Assembly: GCA_025331435.1 (NCBI GenBank)
Contig: JAIWNI010000017.1
Location: forward strand, 1-64,000
From: Choanephora cucurbitarum
Taxonomy: Eukaryota; Mucoromycota; Mucoromycetes; Mucorales; Choanephoraceae
Direction: 5' to 3'
DNA: 64,000 nucleotides
Position numbers and translations under genes: made by a program. The notes below the pieces were generated by a model. That model was not told the origin of the DNA. It was given only the letters and a program-made list of their open reading frames with translations, and ran no database searches. Position 1 is the first letter of the stretch. Each line of letters begins with the position of its first letter. Below are positions 13,598 to 26,537 of this stretch, piece by piece.

Positions 13598-14552
13598 TTA
13601 TAGATAATCAAACTTTAGTTCTTTAACTGCTTCTTCTATAACTGATTTAATACTTCTCAACATTTCGTTCTTCATATTCAAGACAACTATTATCAGCTTC
13701 TGCATGTCTTTTTTGAACAGACTCAATGTCGCAGGAAATGTGTAGATAAGTGAGCGAGTTATCAAACATACAAAGCCACAAGGGGAGCACATTCTTAAAG
13801 CTTCTATTTCGAGTTCACTGACATAAAAGCTTATTACACTTGCTGATCTTTTTTGGTTTACTCTTTGCAATAGTCTTGAAAAAGCCTTTTTCATCATGGA
13901 AGGTAGTTTGACTTTGCTTTCGAGCAACCGTTTGGTTGCGCAGTCACCTTTGTTATATCGTTCAGCCTCGCAGAAACCAAATTCATAGTTAGCGTAGCTG
14001 AAGCATATATCAAGAAGCTGAACAGGTGCTTGTTTAGCTAGACCAGGAAGTGACGCAACTGATCTGTTTAGGTTGTTTGATATAATTAAAGACAATCTCT
14101 GCTTCTCCGTACTAACAACAATATCGCTACCAATGCAACAGTTTAGGAGACAACTCGAAAACAGACGGATCAAATCTCTTTCAAAGACTTTTGTTGAAAG
14201 TGGCAATGTATTGCTGCTAAAAAAAAGCTCAAGAGAGGCAAGCATGGTTTTTTTTATCCAATAGAGGTCTTTGTTTGACTTTGGCGTGGGAGATATAGAG
14301 TTGAGGCTTTCCAAGAGTTCATCGAATGTGTACTTGGCCTTGAGCGAATGGAGATAAGAATTTATGTTTTTAGAGGAATTCAATAGGTCTTTTGTTCTTA
14401 ATTTCTTCTAGCTCCTTTTCTATAAAGAGTTCGGTTATTCTGGCGTCTTCCAAGTCAAGAATACAATTGTGCATTGAAATAACATATTGAGTTTTTCTTT
14501 GCAAATTATCCATTTGTTTTCCTGTAAAAAAGCATTTGTTTGACTTTATCAC
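13598..14552 (-). pseudogene. frameshifted lineage-type hypothetical gene
   Basis: Two overlapping minus-strand frames (14552-14370 and 14383-13598) read as one protein if a frameshift near 14375 is allowed. An intron with GTAAGT and TTTTACAG (about 14522-14596) precedes them, so the gene starts further upstream. Visible pieces include NKRPIEFL at the shift, DLYWIKKTMLASLELFF, FERDLIRLF and the segment YEFGFCEAERYNKGD. This pattern resembles, from memory, a large uncharacterised family repeated many times in Mucorales genomes. The E-x3-CE segment is loosely like a PD-(D/E)xK core, but that is speculative. No known function is assigned. Confidence 0.55.
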
Positions 14553-14685
14553 TTAAGAGAACAAAACATTTCCTCAAAACTAATACTTACAGTGACTTGA
14601 TTGCCCGAGGCTGTGTTTCGTCGTTATACTTCTGTCTTTGAGATAGTGCTACCCTGAACAAAAAGATATTTTTGACTGAAATGTA

Positions 14686-14784
14686 CAGTAGCCGCTCGAT
14701 TTAAGAGTGTTTGATCTAAGAGTATGCTCAATATAAGAGTGTATTTTTCAAGAACATGCACACTTTTAAATAAAGCGACTGTTG
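14686..14784. mobile_element. 99-bp MITE, Tc1/mariner type
   Basis: Terminal inverted repeats start CAGTAGCCGCTCGATTTAAG and end with the complement-type CTTTATTTAAAAGTG pattern. TA dinucleotides flank both ends (14684-14685 and 14785-14786), the target duplication of Tc1/mariner elements. It belongs to the same family as the elements at 27707, 59871 and 60612. Confidence 0.75.
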
Positions 14785-16163
14785 TAGTAGCTACGCAGTG
14801 AGATAATCCAATATGTCCAAGCCTTAAGCCCTTATATTGAGCATACCCTTAAATTAAATAGAGTGCCTTAAGCACAGGGAACCCAAGGTATGTACAGCCA
14901 GAACTGGATTGGGTCACATCATTTAATTCAAATGATTGACGGGATTAGCAAGATCCAGTTATAGTTAGAACTCTATTATGCCGTATTTAGCTGGTACAGT
15001 TATGCAATACGCTTCCACTAAAGATACAGCTTAATTGAAGTGGACCTACAGGCACTCTGGAGTTTCGATTTTTGAATCCTTTCAGCTACAGCAATACAAT
15101 AATAAGTTTACTAAAAGGAGCAATTTACATACTATTTTAGCTTAGAAAGCACAAGTTTGCATAGGGCAACAGCAATAGTCTAATTTATCTTTCTGTTCTC
15201 TATGCACCGTTCAAATCATAGATAGTAAGCATAAAAGTAATTCAAAGGTTACTTGTAATCATCCATCTGCACTAAGAAGCGATTGAAATACCTTCAGTTG
15301 TAATATAAGCTACCCCTAATTACAAGTAAGAAAGAAAGAAGAAAAGTAAAGGGAAAAGAAATAAAGCTCTTGAAAAATAAGTTGGTTGTACTGTTTTGAC
15401 AACATTTTAATTGGTCGATATATTGATTGTTATTCTATCTATGAAATGGTGTGATCATTGTCCTATGTAGTTGCGTTTTAGTTTTCTGTTTGAACACATT
15501 AATCTGACCACAGTGAGTTTTTATCGATCCTTGGTAAACATGAAGCAAAAATATGTATCAGATTTAACGTGCAATCACCATCAATTGAAGAGAAGAGAGT
15601 CCATGATGTATTAAAGCTTATGTGGAACAAGAAAATAGATTTTAATTGTTTACGAACAAGTGCTCTTACTTTGATCAGGGTAGTTTGATTGTGTTATAAG
15701 CTTATTAATTATACACAGAAGGTCAAGCAGTTCATTCGGGAACTGAGTTATCCATCTTAGGTTTGGATTTTTTTTAAGAAGACAACAACCTTAACTCTGA
15801 TAAAATACAGCTCTTTCTCTTGTTCTCATCAGGATGGTCTGGGCATTACTTCTTTAATTTCGAGCTAGTTTCATCAGACATGACTTTAAATAAAATCAAG
15901 TTGTTATGAATAGCTTTGCGATTGCGTAAAGCTCATGGGACAGTATCATTTCACAGGTTGCATCATCAAATGGCTTAATTTTATGTTCTGTTACCTGTAC
16001 AAATAGCAATTGTAAGCTATTTGCGTTAATAAAGTATAGCTACTCAATCCAAACCAAAAGTGTTTCTCTTCTGCTTTATTTGAAGGCATTGTGTTTCAGG
16101 TTACACTCTTGTAAAAACATAAGAGTGCCATGATGTTAATGCTGAAGACAACACTTTGTGTAG

Positions 16164-16728
16164 ATCCATCTCGCTCAATCCTCCTAACGTACAACAGGTC
16201 GCACTTGTGAAACAGTTTAGTGATGGTGCCATCCAGCTTGAGGACAGCCAGACCATCCATGCAGATGTCGTTATCTTTGGCACAGGCTATCTCTACAGCT
16301 TCCCCTTCTTGCCCATGGCAGCGCAGCATCTGATCAAGACAGGTCAGAAAGTGCATGCTCTGGACCATTTTATGTTCTACCAGCAGAACCCTACCCTCTG
16401 TTTCTTGGGCTTGCCTATCCGTGTAGTCCCTTTGCCACTTATGCAACGCCAGAGTGTTGTGATGGCCAGGTATTGGGCAGGCAAGATACCCATGATACCT
16501 CATGAGGGCTACAAGCAGACAGGCGGTGAAGACGACCGTCTCGAGTTCATCATGGGCGTGGATCGCGAGTTCGATTACGATGAACGACTAGGCGCATGGG
16601 CAGAGCATCATCAGGGACCTTTGGAAGAATGGCATTCGACCAACCCTGTCACAGGGAGACTGCCTGATCACTGGAAAGAGCTCCGAAAGAACGCATTGGC
16701 ATTGCGCAAACAATATTTGGGATATTAG
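16164..16728 (+). pseudogene. 5'-truncated copy of the FMO gene
   Basis: The last 187 codons of the monooxygenase, identical to 12206-12770, without the FAD- and NADPH-binding domains. The frame can start only from a few unrelated upstream codons. Non-functional by inspection. Confidence 0.88.
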
Positions 16729-17228
16729 GCGTTTATTTCATAAATGCATCGTGTACATTGACAGTCAAAGTGATAGTTCTCAAGCAGTCGAGCACGGCGT
16801 CTCTCCACAGGCTCATGTACAATGCCATACGAGATGCATGCCTCTTGACCCTTTTCTATTGTCCGTCTAGCAATAAACTTGATGTTTCTCTTTTCTCTTA
16901 CCTTTATGACATTGGCGTCACAGGAGTGATTGAAATAGACAGCAGAGGGGTAGATGCCCCAGCCTAGCAGCTCTAGGTCGTCTGTGATTGCCCCTTCATC
17001 CTGGCTTTGTGTCTGTTTAGGCATCTCCCAGAGTCCAAAACTGTTGGCTCTTTCACGGAACAGAATGGCTCGGAACAAGGCATGTGTGACCGAAGGGATG
17101 GTTGGTGTGTTGAACAGGGGTGCTGTAAGAGCGCGCTTCAGGAAGGCATAGAGAGCTATGACGTCCAGAACTTGGGCAGGTAGTATCTGGAGCAATAGCA
17201 GTGCTTGGTCTAAGGAAGTGGGATTGAG
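16164..17228. repeat. 1065-bp direct repeat, copy 2
   Basis: Second exact copy of 12206-13270. This one completes the SET gene and carries a headless FMO 3' end. The left junction follows unrelated sequence ending TTTGTGTAG. Confidence 0.95.
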
Positions 17229-17951
17229 CTCGGGCAGCATGAGATGATCATAATGAGCTCTGAAATGAGACAATTCGTTGTTTTGAATCACCATCAGATT
17301 CTCAAAAGGTTGAGTGGACAGCGTCTGGTCTGCATTTTTTCGAACAATGCAGGTGGCAATTAGTCGACACATAGTAATATCTGAGGGCTCTACTTCTCTG
17401 TTGCAGATTTCGGGTCTGTCTTGAAGGATATCCCAGACTTGATCAAGCCAGTGGGAAAGTACTTCATCGTCACGGCTGTCTAGAGTCCATGCATCAATTG
17501 CTTTTGAAATTGGTTCTTGTTCTATTGGTGGAGTAGTTGGTACGATCTTTTTGAATTCAACATCGATGCGATGATAGGCGGCTAAAAGCTGTTCCCATTC
17601 CACCAAAGATGATTGAGACTGTTTAAATGCATCTCTACAATGTTCTGAGCAAAAGAGAATATTGCTTAAAAAGACAGGAAGCTTGTTGTTTTTTATCTGT
17701 TTGGCTGTGCATAAGCCCCAATCCTGTAGTAATGTCAGTCGATCTTGGTCTGTCATGGCTTTGATCTTTTGTTTTTTAGGGTAGCTGAATTCAAAGCACC
17801 AAAAACAAGTTTCTGGCGTCCATTCATGCGATACAATGGCTGCGATTGGTTCAGAGATGTGAACAGTAGTACCCGCTTCTATAGTTTGAGTTGCTTCGTA
17901 GCCTCGCCCTTTTCCGGAGAGAATAGCCACTTGCAAGTACTGGTTATTCAT
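16725..17951 (-). CDS. SET-domain protein (SMYD/SET5-like)
   Basis: Predicted lysine methyltransferase-like protein of 408 residues in one exon. The N-terminus has GKGRGYEATQTIEAGTTV, the first SET strand pair, followed by a Cys-rich MYND-like insert (CFWCFEF, then LFCSEHCRD). The C-terminal SET core has YFNHSCDANV and ACISYGIVHEP, then the post-SET Cys motif CQCTRC. The split SET with zinc insert fits SMYD or fungal SET5/SET6 proteins; substrate unknown. The last 504 bp of coding sequence is inside repeat copy 2. The stop overlaps the FMO-fragment stop on the other strand. Confidence 0.9.
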   Translation of the reverse strand: MNNQYLQVAILSGKGRGYEATQTIEAGTTVHISEPIAAIVSHEWTPETCFWCFEFSYPKKQKIKAMTDQDRLTLLQDWGLCTAKQIKNNKLPVFLSNILFCSEHCRDAFKQSQSSLVEWEQLLAAYHRIDVEFKKIVPTTPPIEQEPISKAIDAWTLDSRDDEVLSHWLDQVWDILQDRPEICNREVEPSDITMCRLIATCIVRKNADQTLSTQPFENLMVIQNNELSHFRAHYDHLMLPELNPTSLDQALLLLQILPAQVLDVIALYAFLKRALTAPLFNTPTIPSVTHALFRAILFRERANSFGLWEMPKQTQSQDEGAITDDLELLGWGIYPSAVYFNHSCDANVIKVREKRNIKFIARRTIEKGQEACISYGIVHEPVERRRARLLENYHFDCQCTRCIYEINA

Positions 17952-20163
17952 TCGTTACTGAATAAAGCAAAAAGAAAAAGAAAATGAATGTCCAAAGCAA
18001 AATTTTGATTGGCTGAAGCAAAAAAGTTCTGTAGTAACTGAGAGATATGGTACAGCCCACTCTTTTCAAATAAGATACTGAACTAGTTTACGATGTGTTG
18101 CTATTTTGAGACACTCCACATTTGATGCACTTCTTGCTATAGGATAAAGTTCATTCAAGAAAGTTTCTTTTTCTCAAATGAATACAAGGGGTTTTGTATG
18201 GTCAGGTTTTCTTATGCTTCTTCAATTAAGTTAGCTCTTTTTTTTTGCTTGTGAGTAGAACATGATTCGTTCTATGCTTTTTGTTGATAAGCGTCGGAAA
18301 CTGATATTAGATTTGTTTATGCAGCGTAGATGTAGCATTTGGTGAATCTAAGGACATATGTTCTGGAGAAACAAAACATGCCATGTCTTAAAAGAAGTTG
18401 ATATTACACATCATGTGAAAATCTATTGAAATTGTATTAGTACAGCTAAATGAAATTGTCTTTGCTCAAGACTTTTCGAAAGCCCAAAAAAAAGCCGATG
18501 CGACTCTTTCAAACAACAAAAGATGCAGAAGTAAGTCTACACTTACTCACCAAGTGTACTACTATATTTAGTTTGCAAGTCGTTTAAAGACCTAATCATG
18601 CTTCACTTTTTTGTGCTGTTGCTGAATACACACAAGTGTTGAAATACATTTATGCATCACATGCATATGGAGTTTTGGTTCAACATCAGCCACTACCATA
18701 TTTGGCACAATCTCATTGCACACAGACAAAGCATTATACACTTATGTTTCTCTAAACTAAACAAAAATGTTACGTAATGAGTAGTTATCATGAAAATACC
18801 TAGTTAAGAGATTTATGTCGAATGTTGAGTATAGAATATGAGGGATACGAAGCTTAAGCAATGCATAACATTCTTTTTTGTTGCTACTGTTCATGCCGGG
18901 AGCATCACAGTTAGGCATTAGCCTCCTTGTCTGATAAGCAAAACTTGGTTCTTTGTCTCATTTTTGCTGCCTTCATAATACAATTTCGATTATAAAATCA
19001 CAAATCAATTTTGCTAAGCAGATGTTAAGCTATCTTATGAATCTATTGTTACTTGCCGAGTTTTTATTTCTTTTCTAGTTAGGCAAATAAGGAAGAAGAG
19101 ACAAAGGGCGAGGAGAAATACTGTAATATAGTGGATGCGTCTTACATAAAGTGAACAATAAACCCTACCGTCTCTGAAAAAGGCTGTCTTTTTTTATCCA
19201 TGGGTTGTTTTCCTAACCAAATAAAAGCCCTCCCTTGCTTTGGCATTTATGGGAGCATAAAGGGATTTGCATTGAATGTCTTTCAGCAAAAAAAATAAAA
19301 GTGGAGAAGAACAAAAAACAAAGGGTGATTCCACAAACCGGGTTGCTTCCTAAATTCCCGGTCATTCAATTACGTATACAAACAAAAGAAAACGAACTAA
19401 TCAGGTTGGTATTGGCTTGTATTATATTAAAAAAAGAACCTCAGGCTGTATCTAGCTGAAAGTCAATAAAGTGAGACATAACATGAGTTTATGGTAGCTA
19501 ATAGCTTCCATTTCAAATGTACTTCACTCTAGGCTTCTGATTTCTTTCTCTCAAAGAAGCCTATGTTTGTTGTCTAGCTTAATCATTTCTCTCCTTCCCT
19601 TCTCCGTTTTCTTCCTTTTTTTTTTCTTCTAACTGATCTCATGTGTAAGTAATCAATATATCTCATTGGATCAAGTACAGTTTTCTAAACAGCCGTAAAT
19701 TTTTTTATAGTTAATCGATGATCGGGTCAGATGGTGGTTTTGAATTTATGGATATGAATCTTATCCATTATCTCGGAATTCAACCGAGGAGCTATAATTT
19801 CATGATCTTAGCAGCACTTCAAGTGGATTTGATGCACAACAACCCATGAGTCAAGTGAAATCATCATGACTTGTTTACCCATTGAACCCTGAACAATTTC
19901 AGGACATTACCTTATTTTTTCATTTTCATATTTAGATTCCAGTTCCTCCGAGAGAACAAACAAACAGTTTGTAGAAAAATTGTTAAGTCAATGACAAAAA
20001 AAGAAAAGGAAGGGGGGGGGGAGGGAAGCTATTAAAATGATGCATGAAAAAATACAAGGATGAAGAAAGCCATAAATAGAGCTTCTTAAGCCAGCATTAT
20101 TTATTCCTTTCTTTTTCTTCTCTATTCACTTTTAGCTTACTTATTAAACATAACTATCTAAAT
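17952..20163. other. gene-poor intergenic stretch, 2.2 kb
   Basis: No homologous coding frame seen. It contains a G-run at 20012-20021 and a tiny two-exon-like open frame at 18450-18595 that I do not trust. The part next to 20164 is the promoter of the NmrA-like gene. Confidence 0.5.
20072..20078 (+). promoter_or_regulatory. TATA-like box of the NmrA-like gene
   Basis: ATAAATA about 85 bp before the ATG at 20164, followed by a CTTTTTCTTCTC pyrimidine stretch. Assigned by position and sequence only. Confidence 0.35.
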
Positions 20164-21279
20164 ATGCTTCTTGTTACAGGTGCCGATCATTATATTGGAT
20201 ATGCTATTGCATCGCATTTGGCTCAATATAAAGAATTACGACCAAACTTGCGAGTACTCTGCCAAAGTAAATCTCGTTGCCATGGTTTCGCCAATGCCGA
20301 TATCGATGTTCGCACAATAGACTATCAACACACTAACCAGCTCTCAGTTGCATTTCGTGGTGTAGAGTACTTAATCTTAGCCATCGGCAATGAAGACAAC
20401 CGAGTTAGCAATGCCAAATCTATTTGCAATGTAGCTGCACACTCTGGTGTAAAAAACATCATTTGTATCTCTCATGTAGGTGCTGTCTCAAAAGCACATG
20501 CTTCCTTACAGGACTATGACCAAATTGAGCAATATGTCATGGAAAGTGGCTGTTCTTATACAATTTTGAGGTACGCTATATACATACATGAAGTACTATA
20601 ACTAAATTGCTTTTGACATAGACTCGATTTTGTACAACAATACTTCCATTTGTGGTCGAATTATGCAGAAAAACATCGACAAATCCTCTTGCCTTTGACT
20701 GAAGAAGCCGAAATCTGCCCTATTGCTATTTCAGATGTCTGCAAAGCTATTGAAAACCTATTGTTTGAAGAAAACACACACACTTGCAAACCATTAGATG
20801 ACATGCATGATGGGCAAGTCTACATTCTCACTGGTCCTGAAAAAATACATGGAAAGCGTATGGTCGAACTCTTGACTTCTAGTACAGGATATGAACACTT
20901 CAAATATCGCCGTGGTAGACCTATGGACCTTGATTACTATCTAAGCGGGCTTAGCAAGGATATCTGGTTTGATGCTCGACTTAAACAAGAAATGTCACAC
21001 ATGTATCATGACACTTTTGATCGAAAGGAATATCAAAGCCGAGTACATGGTCTTCCTACAGGTAAACAAACAAAAATATGACACCAGAACACACAATTGA
21101 ACACTGAAATTTTTTTTATAGCAAAACAAATCCAAACTTATTTAGACTACTTTGATTGGGTCCAACAAACTTCAGGCAGTATCTGTGTGCCACATGCAAG
21201 CATGTTAACAAAGTCACCTTGTGAGCCTATACAACACTTTTTTGAACAAAATGCCAACAGTTTTAAGCCTCGAGTATAA
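20164..21279 (+). CDS. NmrA-like NAD(P)-binding oxidoreductase-like protein
   Basis: Exons 20164-20570, 20622-21061 and 21122-21279 join to 334 residues. The start MLLVTGADHYIGYAIASHL is an atypical SDR Rossmann fingerprint (TGxxxxIG). It is followed by a strand reading VEYLILAIGNED and by VKNIICISHVGAVSKA, as in NmrA/HSCARG proteins that sense NADP(H) redox state or reduce quinones. There is no YxxxK catalytic pair, so it may be regulatory. Converges on the ubiquitin-conjugating enzyme gene with a 157-bp gap. Confidence 0.82.
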
Positions 21280-21436
21280 TGAAAAGAAAACAATTCTATT
21301 TTCCATAACAAAACTCATACAAAAAAAAGAAGACTTGCTTTATGTATATAATTTCTTTATAAACAAGAAAAAAAAAATCGTTTACACTGTATTGACAAAT
21401 AACAATCAATAAAAAGAAATCGATCAAATCATTATT

Positions 21437-22337
<901 letters not shown>

Positions 22338-23445
22338 CTTTGCTTTAGTTGTTGGTATTTAAACAATAGGTGAAAAAAAAAAAGAAGAAAAAAGAAAAGA
22401 AAAGAGGGAGGCAGCTGCCTATTAAAAAAAAATAGACTGGCGTCTGCGACGGCTAAAATGATCCAATCAGGTCTATGCGGTCATTCGCAATTGGTGTTAG
22501 TACATCAAAACTAAAAACAAATGGCTATATTTAAATCCAGCTTTTTTTTTTTTGCTTCTCTTGGCTTCCTAAGCCCTTATCTTATTATGTAATTCATCTT
22601 TGTTATGTAACAATGGGATCCGTCTTATATGCTATTAAAATATACACATAACTCGGCGATGTTTCCAAAAAGCTTTCACATCTGTAAGTTTGACCTTCAA
22701 ATTTTGAATTTTTTTGTTCAAGCAGGAAAAGAAGAAGGAGAGCATCTCAAAGAAGCTTTGATCTAGGGCCAACCCAAAAACTCCTTATCACATTTACTCA
22801 TTAATTGAGCTGCCATATGCGTACTTTGAGTAAAGGCGAAGTGCATTTGTAAAAATGCAAAGTTAAAGGAGGCAATTGTCTGATTTCTAATCAGGCCCGG
22901 CCTTATTCTTTGGCGCAATAGAAAGAAGCAACTTTAACCATCATTCTCTTTGATCAATTATTCCGCTTCAGGTGGCTCGTGTCATCTTCAATGATGCGGA
23001 AAATGGAACTGGGATAGGCTGAATATTCTGCCATATTTGCGAACAACAAATAAGTGGTACTACCTTCCGACTTTTAGGTTTGATTTTCATTGTATTCATT
23101 GAGTTAATTCGACTTTATTTGTTTGCAATACCCTCAAGAAATTCGAGATGGACTTGTTAATTTGTTGCACATTCTGACAACTCCAAGGACTCCTGAATTA
23201 CTGTGGCCAGCCTAAGGGCTGGGTATTGACACTGATATCAAAAGAGACATACATTGCAAGTTGTTTTGTACCAAGAGTGATATATTTAATTTGATTGTCT
23301 CTGTTTATTCTATGACATGATGAGTAGCAAAGTTACCAAAATGCGCAATACATTATTGAGCTAACAATGAACACATACATGCTGCTTTATCTCTAAGCGA
23401 CAATGATTTATGAGTGTTTGACGAAACGATGTTCTACAAAAGGCT
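22338..23445. other. intergenic stretch, 1.1 kb
   Basis: Nothing coding recognised. The first 150 bp (A/G-rich on +) is the leader side of the minus-strand E2 gene; the remainder is featureless AT-rich DNA. Confidence 0.5.
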
Positions 23446-25281
23446 TTATTTGAGGTATATCCGATTTCTGTAAGTAAGGAGAAAGTCATTAACAAATACA
23501 AAGTGCTGGTTGATGCATAGCAATAAATTGAAATGACAATTTACATCTTTATAGGTAGTGCATTCAGTCATGTTTGCAAAGCAATGAGACGGACCGATAT
23601 AATGGCGAGTTGCATCGCCATGGTTTTCTACCTGTAAACACATGTCTGTCCCAATATCAAAGTAAATATGTGTCAAATGTTGATGCTTTTGAAAATTCAA
23701 TATCCAGTTTTCTTTGAGTCTTGCTGTAGAATACGAATCTGCATGGATATCATTAGCTTTGGTAAACTCAAATATAGCGAGATTAGGAGCGGCATCAATC
23801 ACATATTGAACCTTTTCTAGAAATATGTGTATGTTGTCAAGCTCCATCACAACCTCTTCTGATGCAAATGTGTTATCCATCGGTCCATTCGTGATCATCG
23901 TAGTCCACTCTTTTATTCTGAGCTCCTCAAGGACGAAGGATTTGTCGAAATGCTCCATCTTCTCCTCATGAAAGCAGATAAACCCGTGCTCAACAACAAG
24001 CTTCTTTAGCCCTTTTGCAACTCGCAATATGACAAACGTCAAGCAGATATCGAAGAAGGCACATCTATGTTCATCTACTAAGTCCAGACTTGTTAAACAG
24101 GAGAAACTGTCTAGAGTACTGCTGAAGCCTCTTGCATATATGTATGTAGGATCAGTATCTGGATCAATGCTGATTATCTTGAGTGACCTTATTTGATTCT
24201 TCATTATGTTCGATGTGGAGAGTAGATACAACTGGTCTTCTACTGTTTCTGAATCAACATGAAGTGTTATGGAATCAATCTTACAAGGCTGATGAGCTTC
24301 TATAGCATCAATAATTGCTTCATTTAGAGTATGCATGTTGAAGTTTATATGTCTAATTTCTGCCATCGCAGAAAGGAGTTGGGCAATCAACACTCCATAA
24401 AACTGTAACTCCCCTGGTGAGTAGTACTTCACAACATCGCATGTCATTTCAAAAGTCGATAATTTGGAATACTTCTGGCTAATATAGCTTGTCAAGAGCC
24501 ACATATAGGCAAGAACTTGAGATTCTACAATTTGATCCATATGAAGCTCGATGATAAGTGTCTCAAGGATAGTTGATGGCATACATCGAAGGTTGTTCAC
24601 TTTGCGTCTCATGAAAATTGGATCCATTGCCTTATCCAGAAGCAATTGTGTATCACTCAAGTGTAGCGTTTTGAGAGAACTAGCATTTGTGTCTATTTCC
24701 TCTAGCATTGAAATGCTAAGCATAGTTCCGATCAATTTGAGATGTTGAAGATAAGGCGCATTTGTCAATACACTAATCAAATTGTAAAATTGTCTCATAT
24801 TACTACCGACTTGCCGCAACCCTTTATAAGACTGACAGTACTCAAGTTGCGTTAAGTTTGTCATAACGTTATTTGTAAGCAATAAACAAGTAATCGAAAA
24901 GGGAGCCCCATGTTCACGTACAGATTGTAATTTATGCAAGCTAAAAGAAGCATCCATCTCAAGGAATGCAGGCTCACCTTCTTCATCACCAAACCAACTT
25001 AAGTGCTGCAAGTTAGTTAAACTACTCAAGACCTTGAAAAAAGCTGGTTGATCAAGGTCGCGAACATGCCAATTTAGTGCGCCTACTTGTGTTGCAAATT
25101 GAGAATACTCTATTCTACGCCAGAGCGCCAAAGGATCTTCGTTGGTAGAGATCTCACTATAAAGATCACTTTGTTTGAGTGCTTGATACCAAGAGCGAGA
25201 GGCAAGAGCAAGCTGAAGCTTTTCTTTGAATTTGAGGTGACCAGTAATAAGCTTAATAATTTCATATGGTAGTTGGTCCAT
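23446..25281 (-). CDS. F-box/LRR-like protein
   Basis: Single-exon frame of 611 residues from an ATG at 25281. The first 45 residues read as an F-box (DQLPYEIIKLITGHLKFKEK, then LASRSWYQAL), the Skp1-binding part of SCF ubiquitin ligases. The remainder has irregular leucine-rich repeats such as LTNLQHLSWFG and ASSLKTLHLSD that would select the substrate. Such orphan F-box/LRR genes are numerous in Mucorales. The last 25 residues are hydrophobic, unlike the rest, so the true 3' end may involve an unrecognised intron. Confidence 0.82.
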   Translation of the reverse strand: MDQLPYEIIKLITGHLKFKEKLQLALASRSWYQALKQSDLYSEISTNEDPLALWRRIEYSQFATQVGALNWHVRDLDQPAFFKVLSSLTNLQHLSWFGDEEGEPAFLEMDASFSLHKLQSVREHGAPFSITCLLLTNNVMTNLTQLEYCQSYKGLRQVGSNMRQFYNLISVLTNAPYLQHLKLIGTMLSISMLEEIDTNASSLKTLHLSDTQLLLDKAMDPIFMRRKVNNLRCMPSTILETLIIELHMDQIVESQVLAYMWLLTSYISQKYSKLSTFEMTCDVVKYYSPGELQFYGVLIAQLLSAMAEIRHINFNMHTLNEAIIDAIEAHQPCKIDSITLHVDSETVEDQLYLLSTSNIMKNQIRSLKIISIDPDTDPTYIYARGFSSTLDSFSCLTSLDLVDEHRCAFFDICLTFVILRVAKGLKKLVVEHGFICFHEEKMEHFDKSFVLEELRIKEWTTMITNGPMDNTFASEEVVMELDNIHIFLEKVQYVIDAAPNLAIFEFTKANDIHADSYSTARLKENWILNFQKHQHLTHIYFDIGTDMCLQVENHGDATRHYIGPSHCFANMTECTTYKDVNCHFNLLLCINQHFVFVNDFLLTYRNRIYLK

Positions 25282-26537
25282 TGCGCAGATAGTTCAAAGG
25301 GAAAAAGAAGAATAAAGAATAGCTTGTCTGGAAGACATCGTATAACTCGATTAGAGATACGTCATTGTATAGTCGCGATGAGCAGTCAAAATAAATTAAA
25401 ACTTGAAATGAATTGAAAAAAAAAGCAAATATATCATCAGGACAAGAACAGCATCTGTTGGTGTATATTACTGTTAAGGCCTTACATAGACAGCTTGGTC
25501 AACAGTCATTCGAGGCAATCTTTTACGAAATGGCATCTGAATTTTCTTTAGCCTCTACAGATAAAATGCATTAGAAGGGTTGCTACGTGCTTATTTGCAA
25601 GGTAAGCATATAGTTTAAATAACTATTCTGGCTTGTTTGTTTGTATTCGAAATCAACTTGGGTGGCAGTCAATAGCTAGCTATTTCTGTTATTTACACAT
25701 TTGTCAGTTCAGTCTATTTATTATCATCCATTCCATGCCAGATCTTTTTTCTTCAGATCATTGAAAGCGGAAATGTTCTTACACTGCTGTGCCAGTTGAA
25801 TTTTTGAAATTAGAAAAACACATTTTTGCTTGAGGACATCTCAACATATAGTGTTGGCTTTCTTGTGTTTCTCAAGAAAACTAGTCTTCTCAAAGCAATC
25901 ATGTGTTACGATATCTGTTTGTCTATTTTCATTTTATTTTATAGTACGATAGCCATAGTAGTTTGGCAAAGTTTACTTGGTAAGTCTCTTACCAAGTGCT
26001 GTATAATACTTCAGAAGTCAGTAAAGCTGGAATTAGTGGTAAGACTATATAATTGTTTAGAGAAGTATCTTATGGCTTTTTAAATACATAGACAGAAAAA
26101 CGTCGTTATCAGCTTCAAATAATGTTTATAGACAGCCTCAGACGTTCATTGGTGGAGGCAAAGAGATGGTTTCTGTTGTTGTTGCCGATTCGTTGAAAGT
26201 AAGAAAACCTGCATCTCTTCAGACCTCAATAATCAGAGTAGAAGAGACCGCAATGTAAAAGAGAGAAAAGAATCAGTCTTACGCTGCAAGAATGTAGTAT
26301 TATTGTGCAGCTTAGCTGTGAAGCAACCATGTCATCCAGAACTGCATAGGTATTAATGTCCATACTTGAAGCTCTTAATTAATTGTTAGAGGTTGGCAGG
26401 ATGTCTCTAACGAATCCAGCTGTTTAGGTAGTAAATCCTAAAAATGGGGGGGGGAGGGTTTGTGTAGAATTATTATGTTTATTAATAATTGAAATAGCCA
26501 CACGTCAAAAGAGCGGTGTGCTAAGAGAATGTATTAG
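25282..26537. other. intergenic stretch, 1.25 kb
   Basis: No supported gene. Contains a G9-A-G3 run at 26446-26458. Short open frames near 25826-26083 have no motif. Confidence 0.45.

Larger units (their letters stand above)
13271..16163. other. 2.9-kb insert between the two direct repeats
   Basis: Sequence present only between copies 1 and 2. Removing it together with one repeat copy would restore contiguous, convergent FMO and SET genes. It holds a frameshifted hypothetical gene (13598-14640 region), a MITE at 14686, a related MITE fragment near 14820-14880, and about 1.3 kb (14890-16163) with no coding signal. Confidence 0.8.

Noticed and set aside
18450..18595. Tiny two-exon frame (27 codons, GTAAGT donor, 7 codons) with a basic peptide
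   Set aside because: The intron would be only 41 bp and the product 34 residues with no homology signal; chance is likely.
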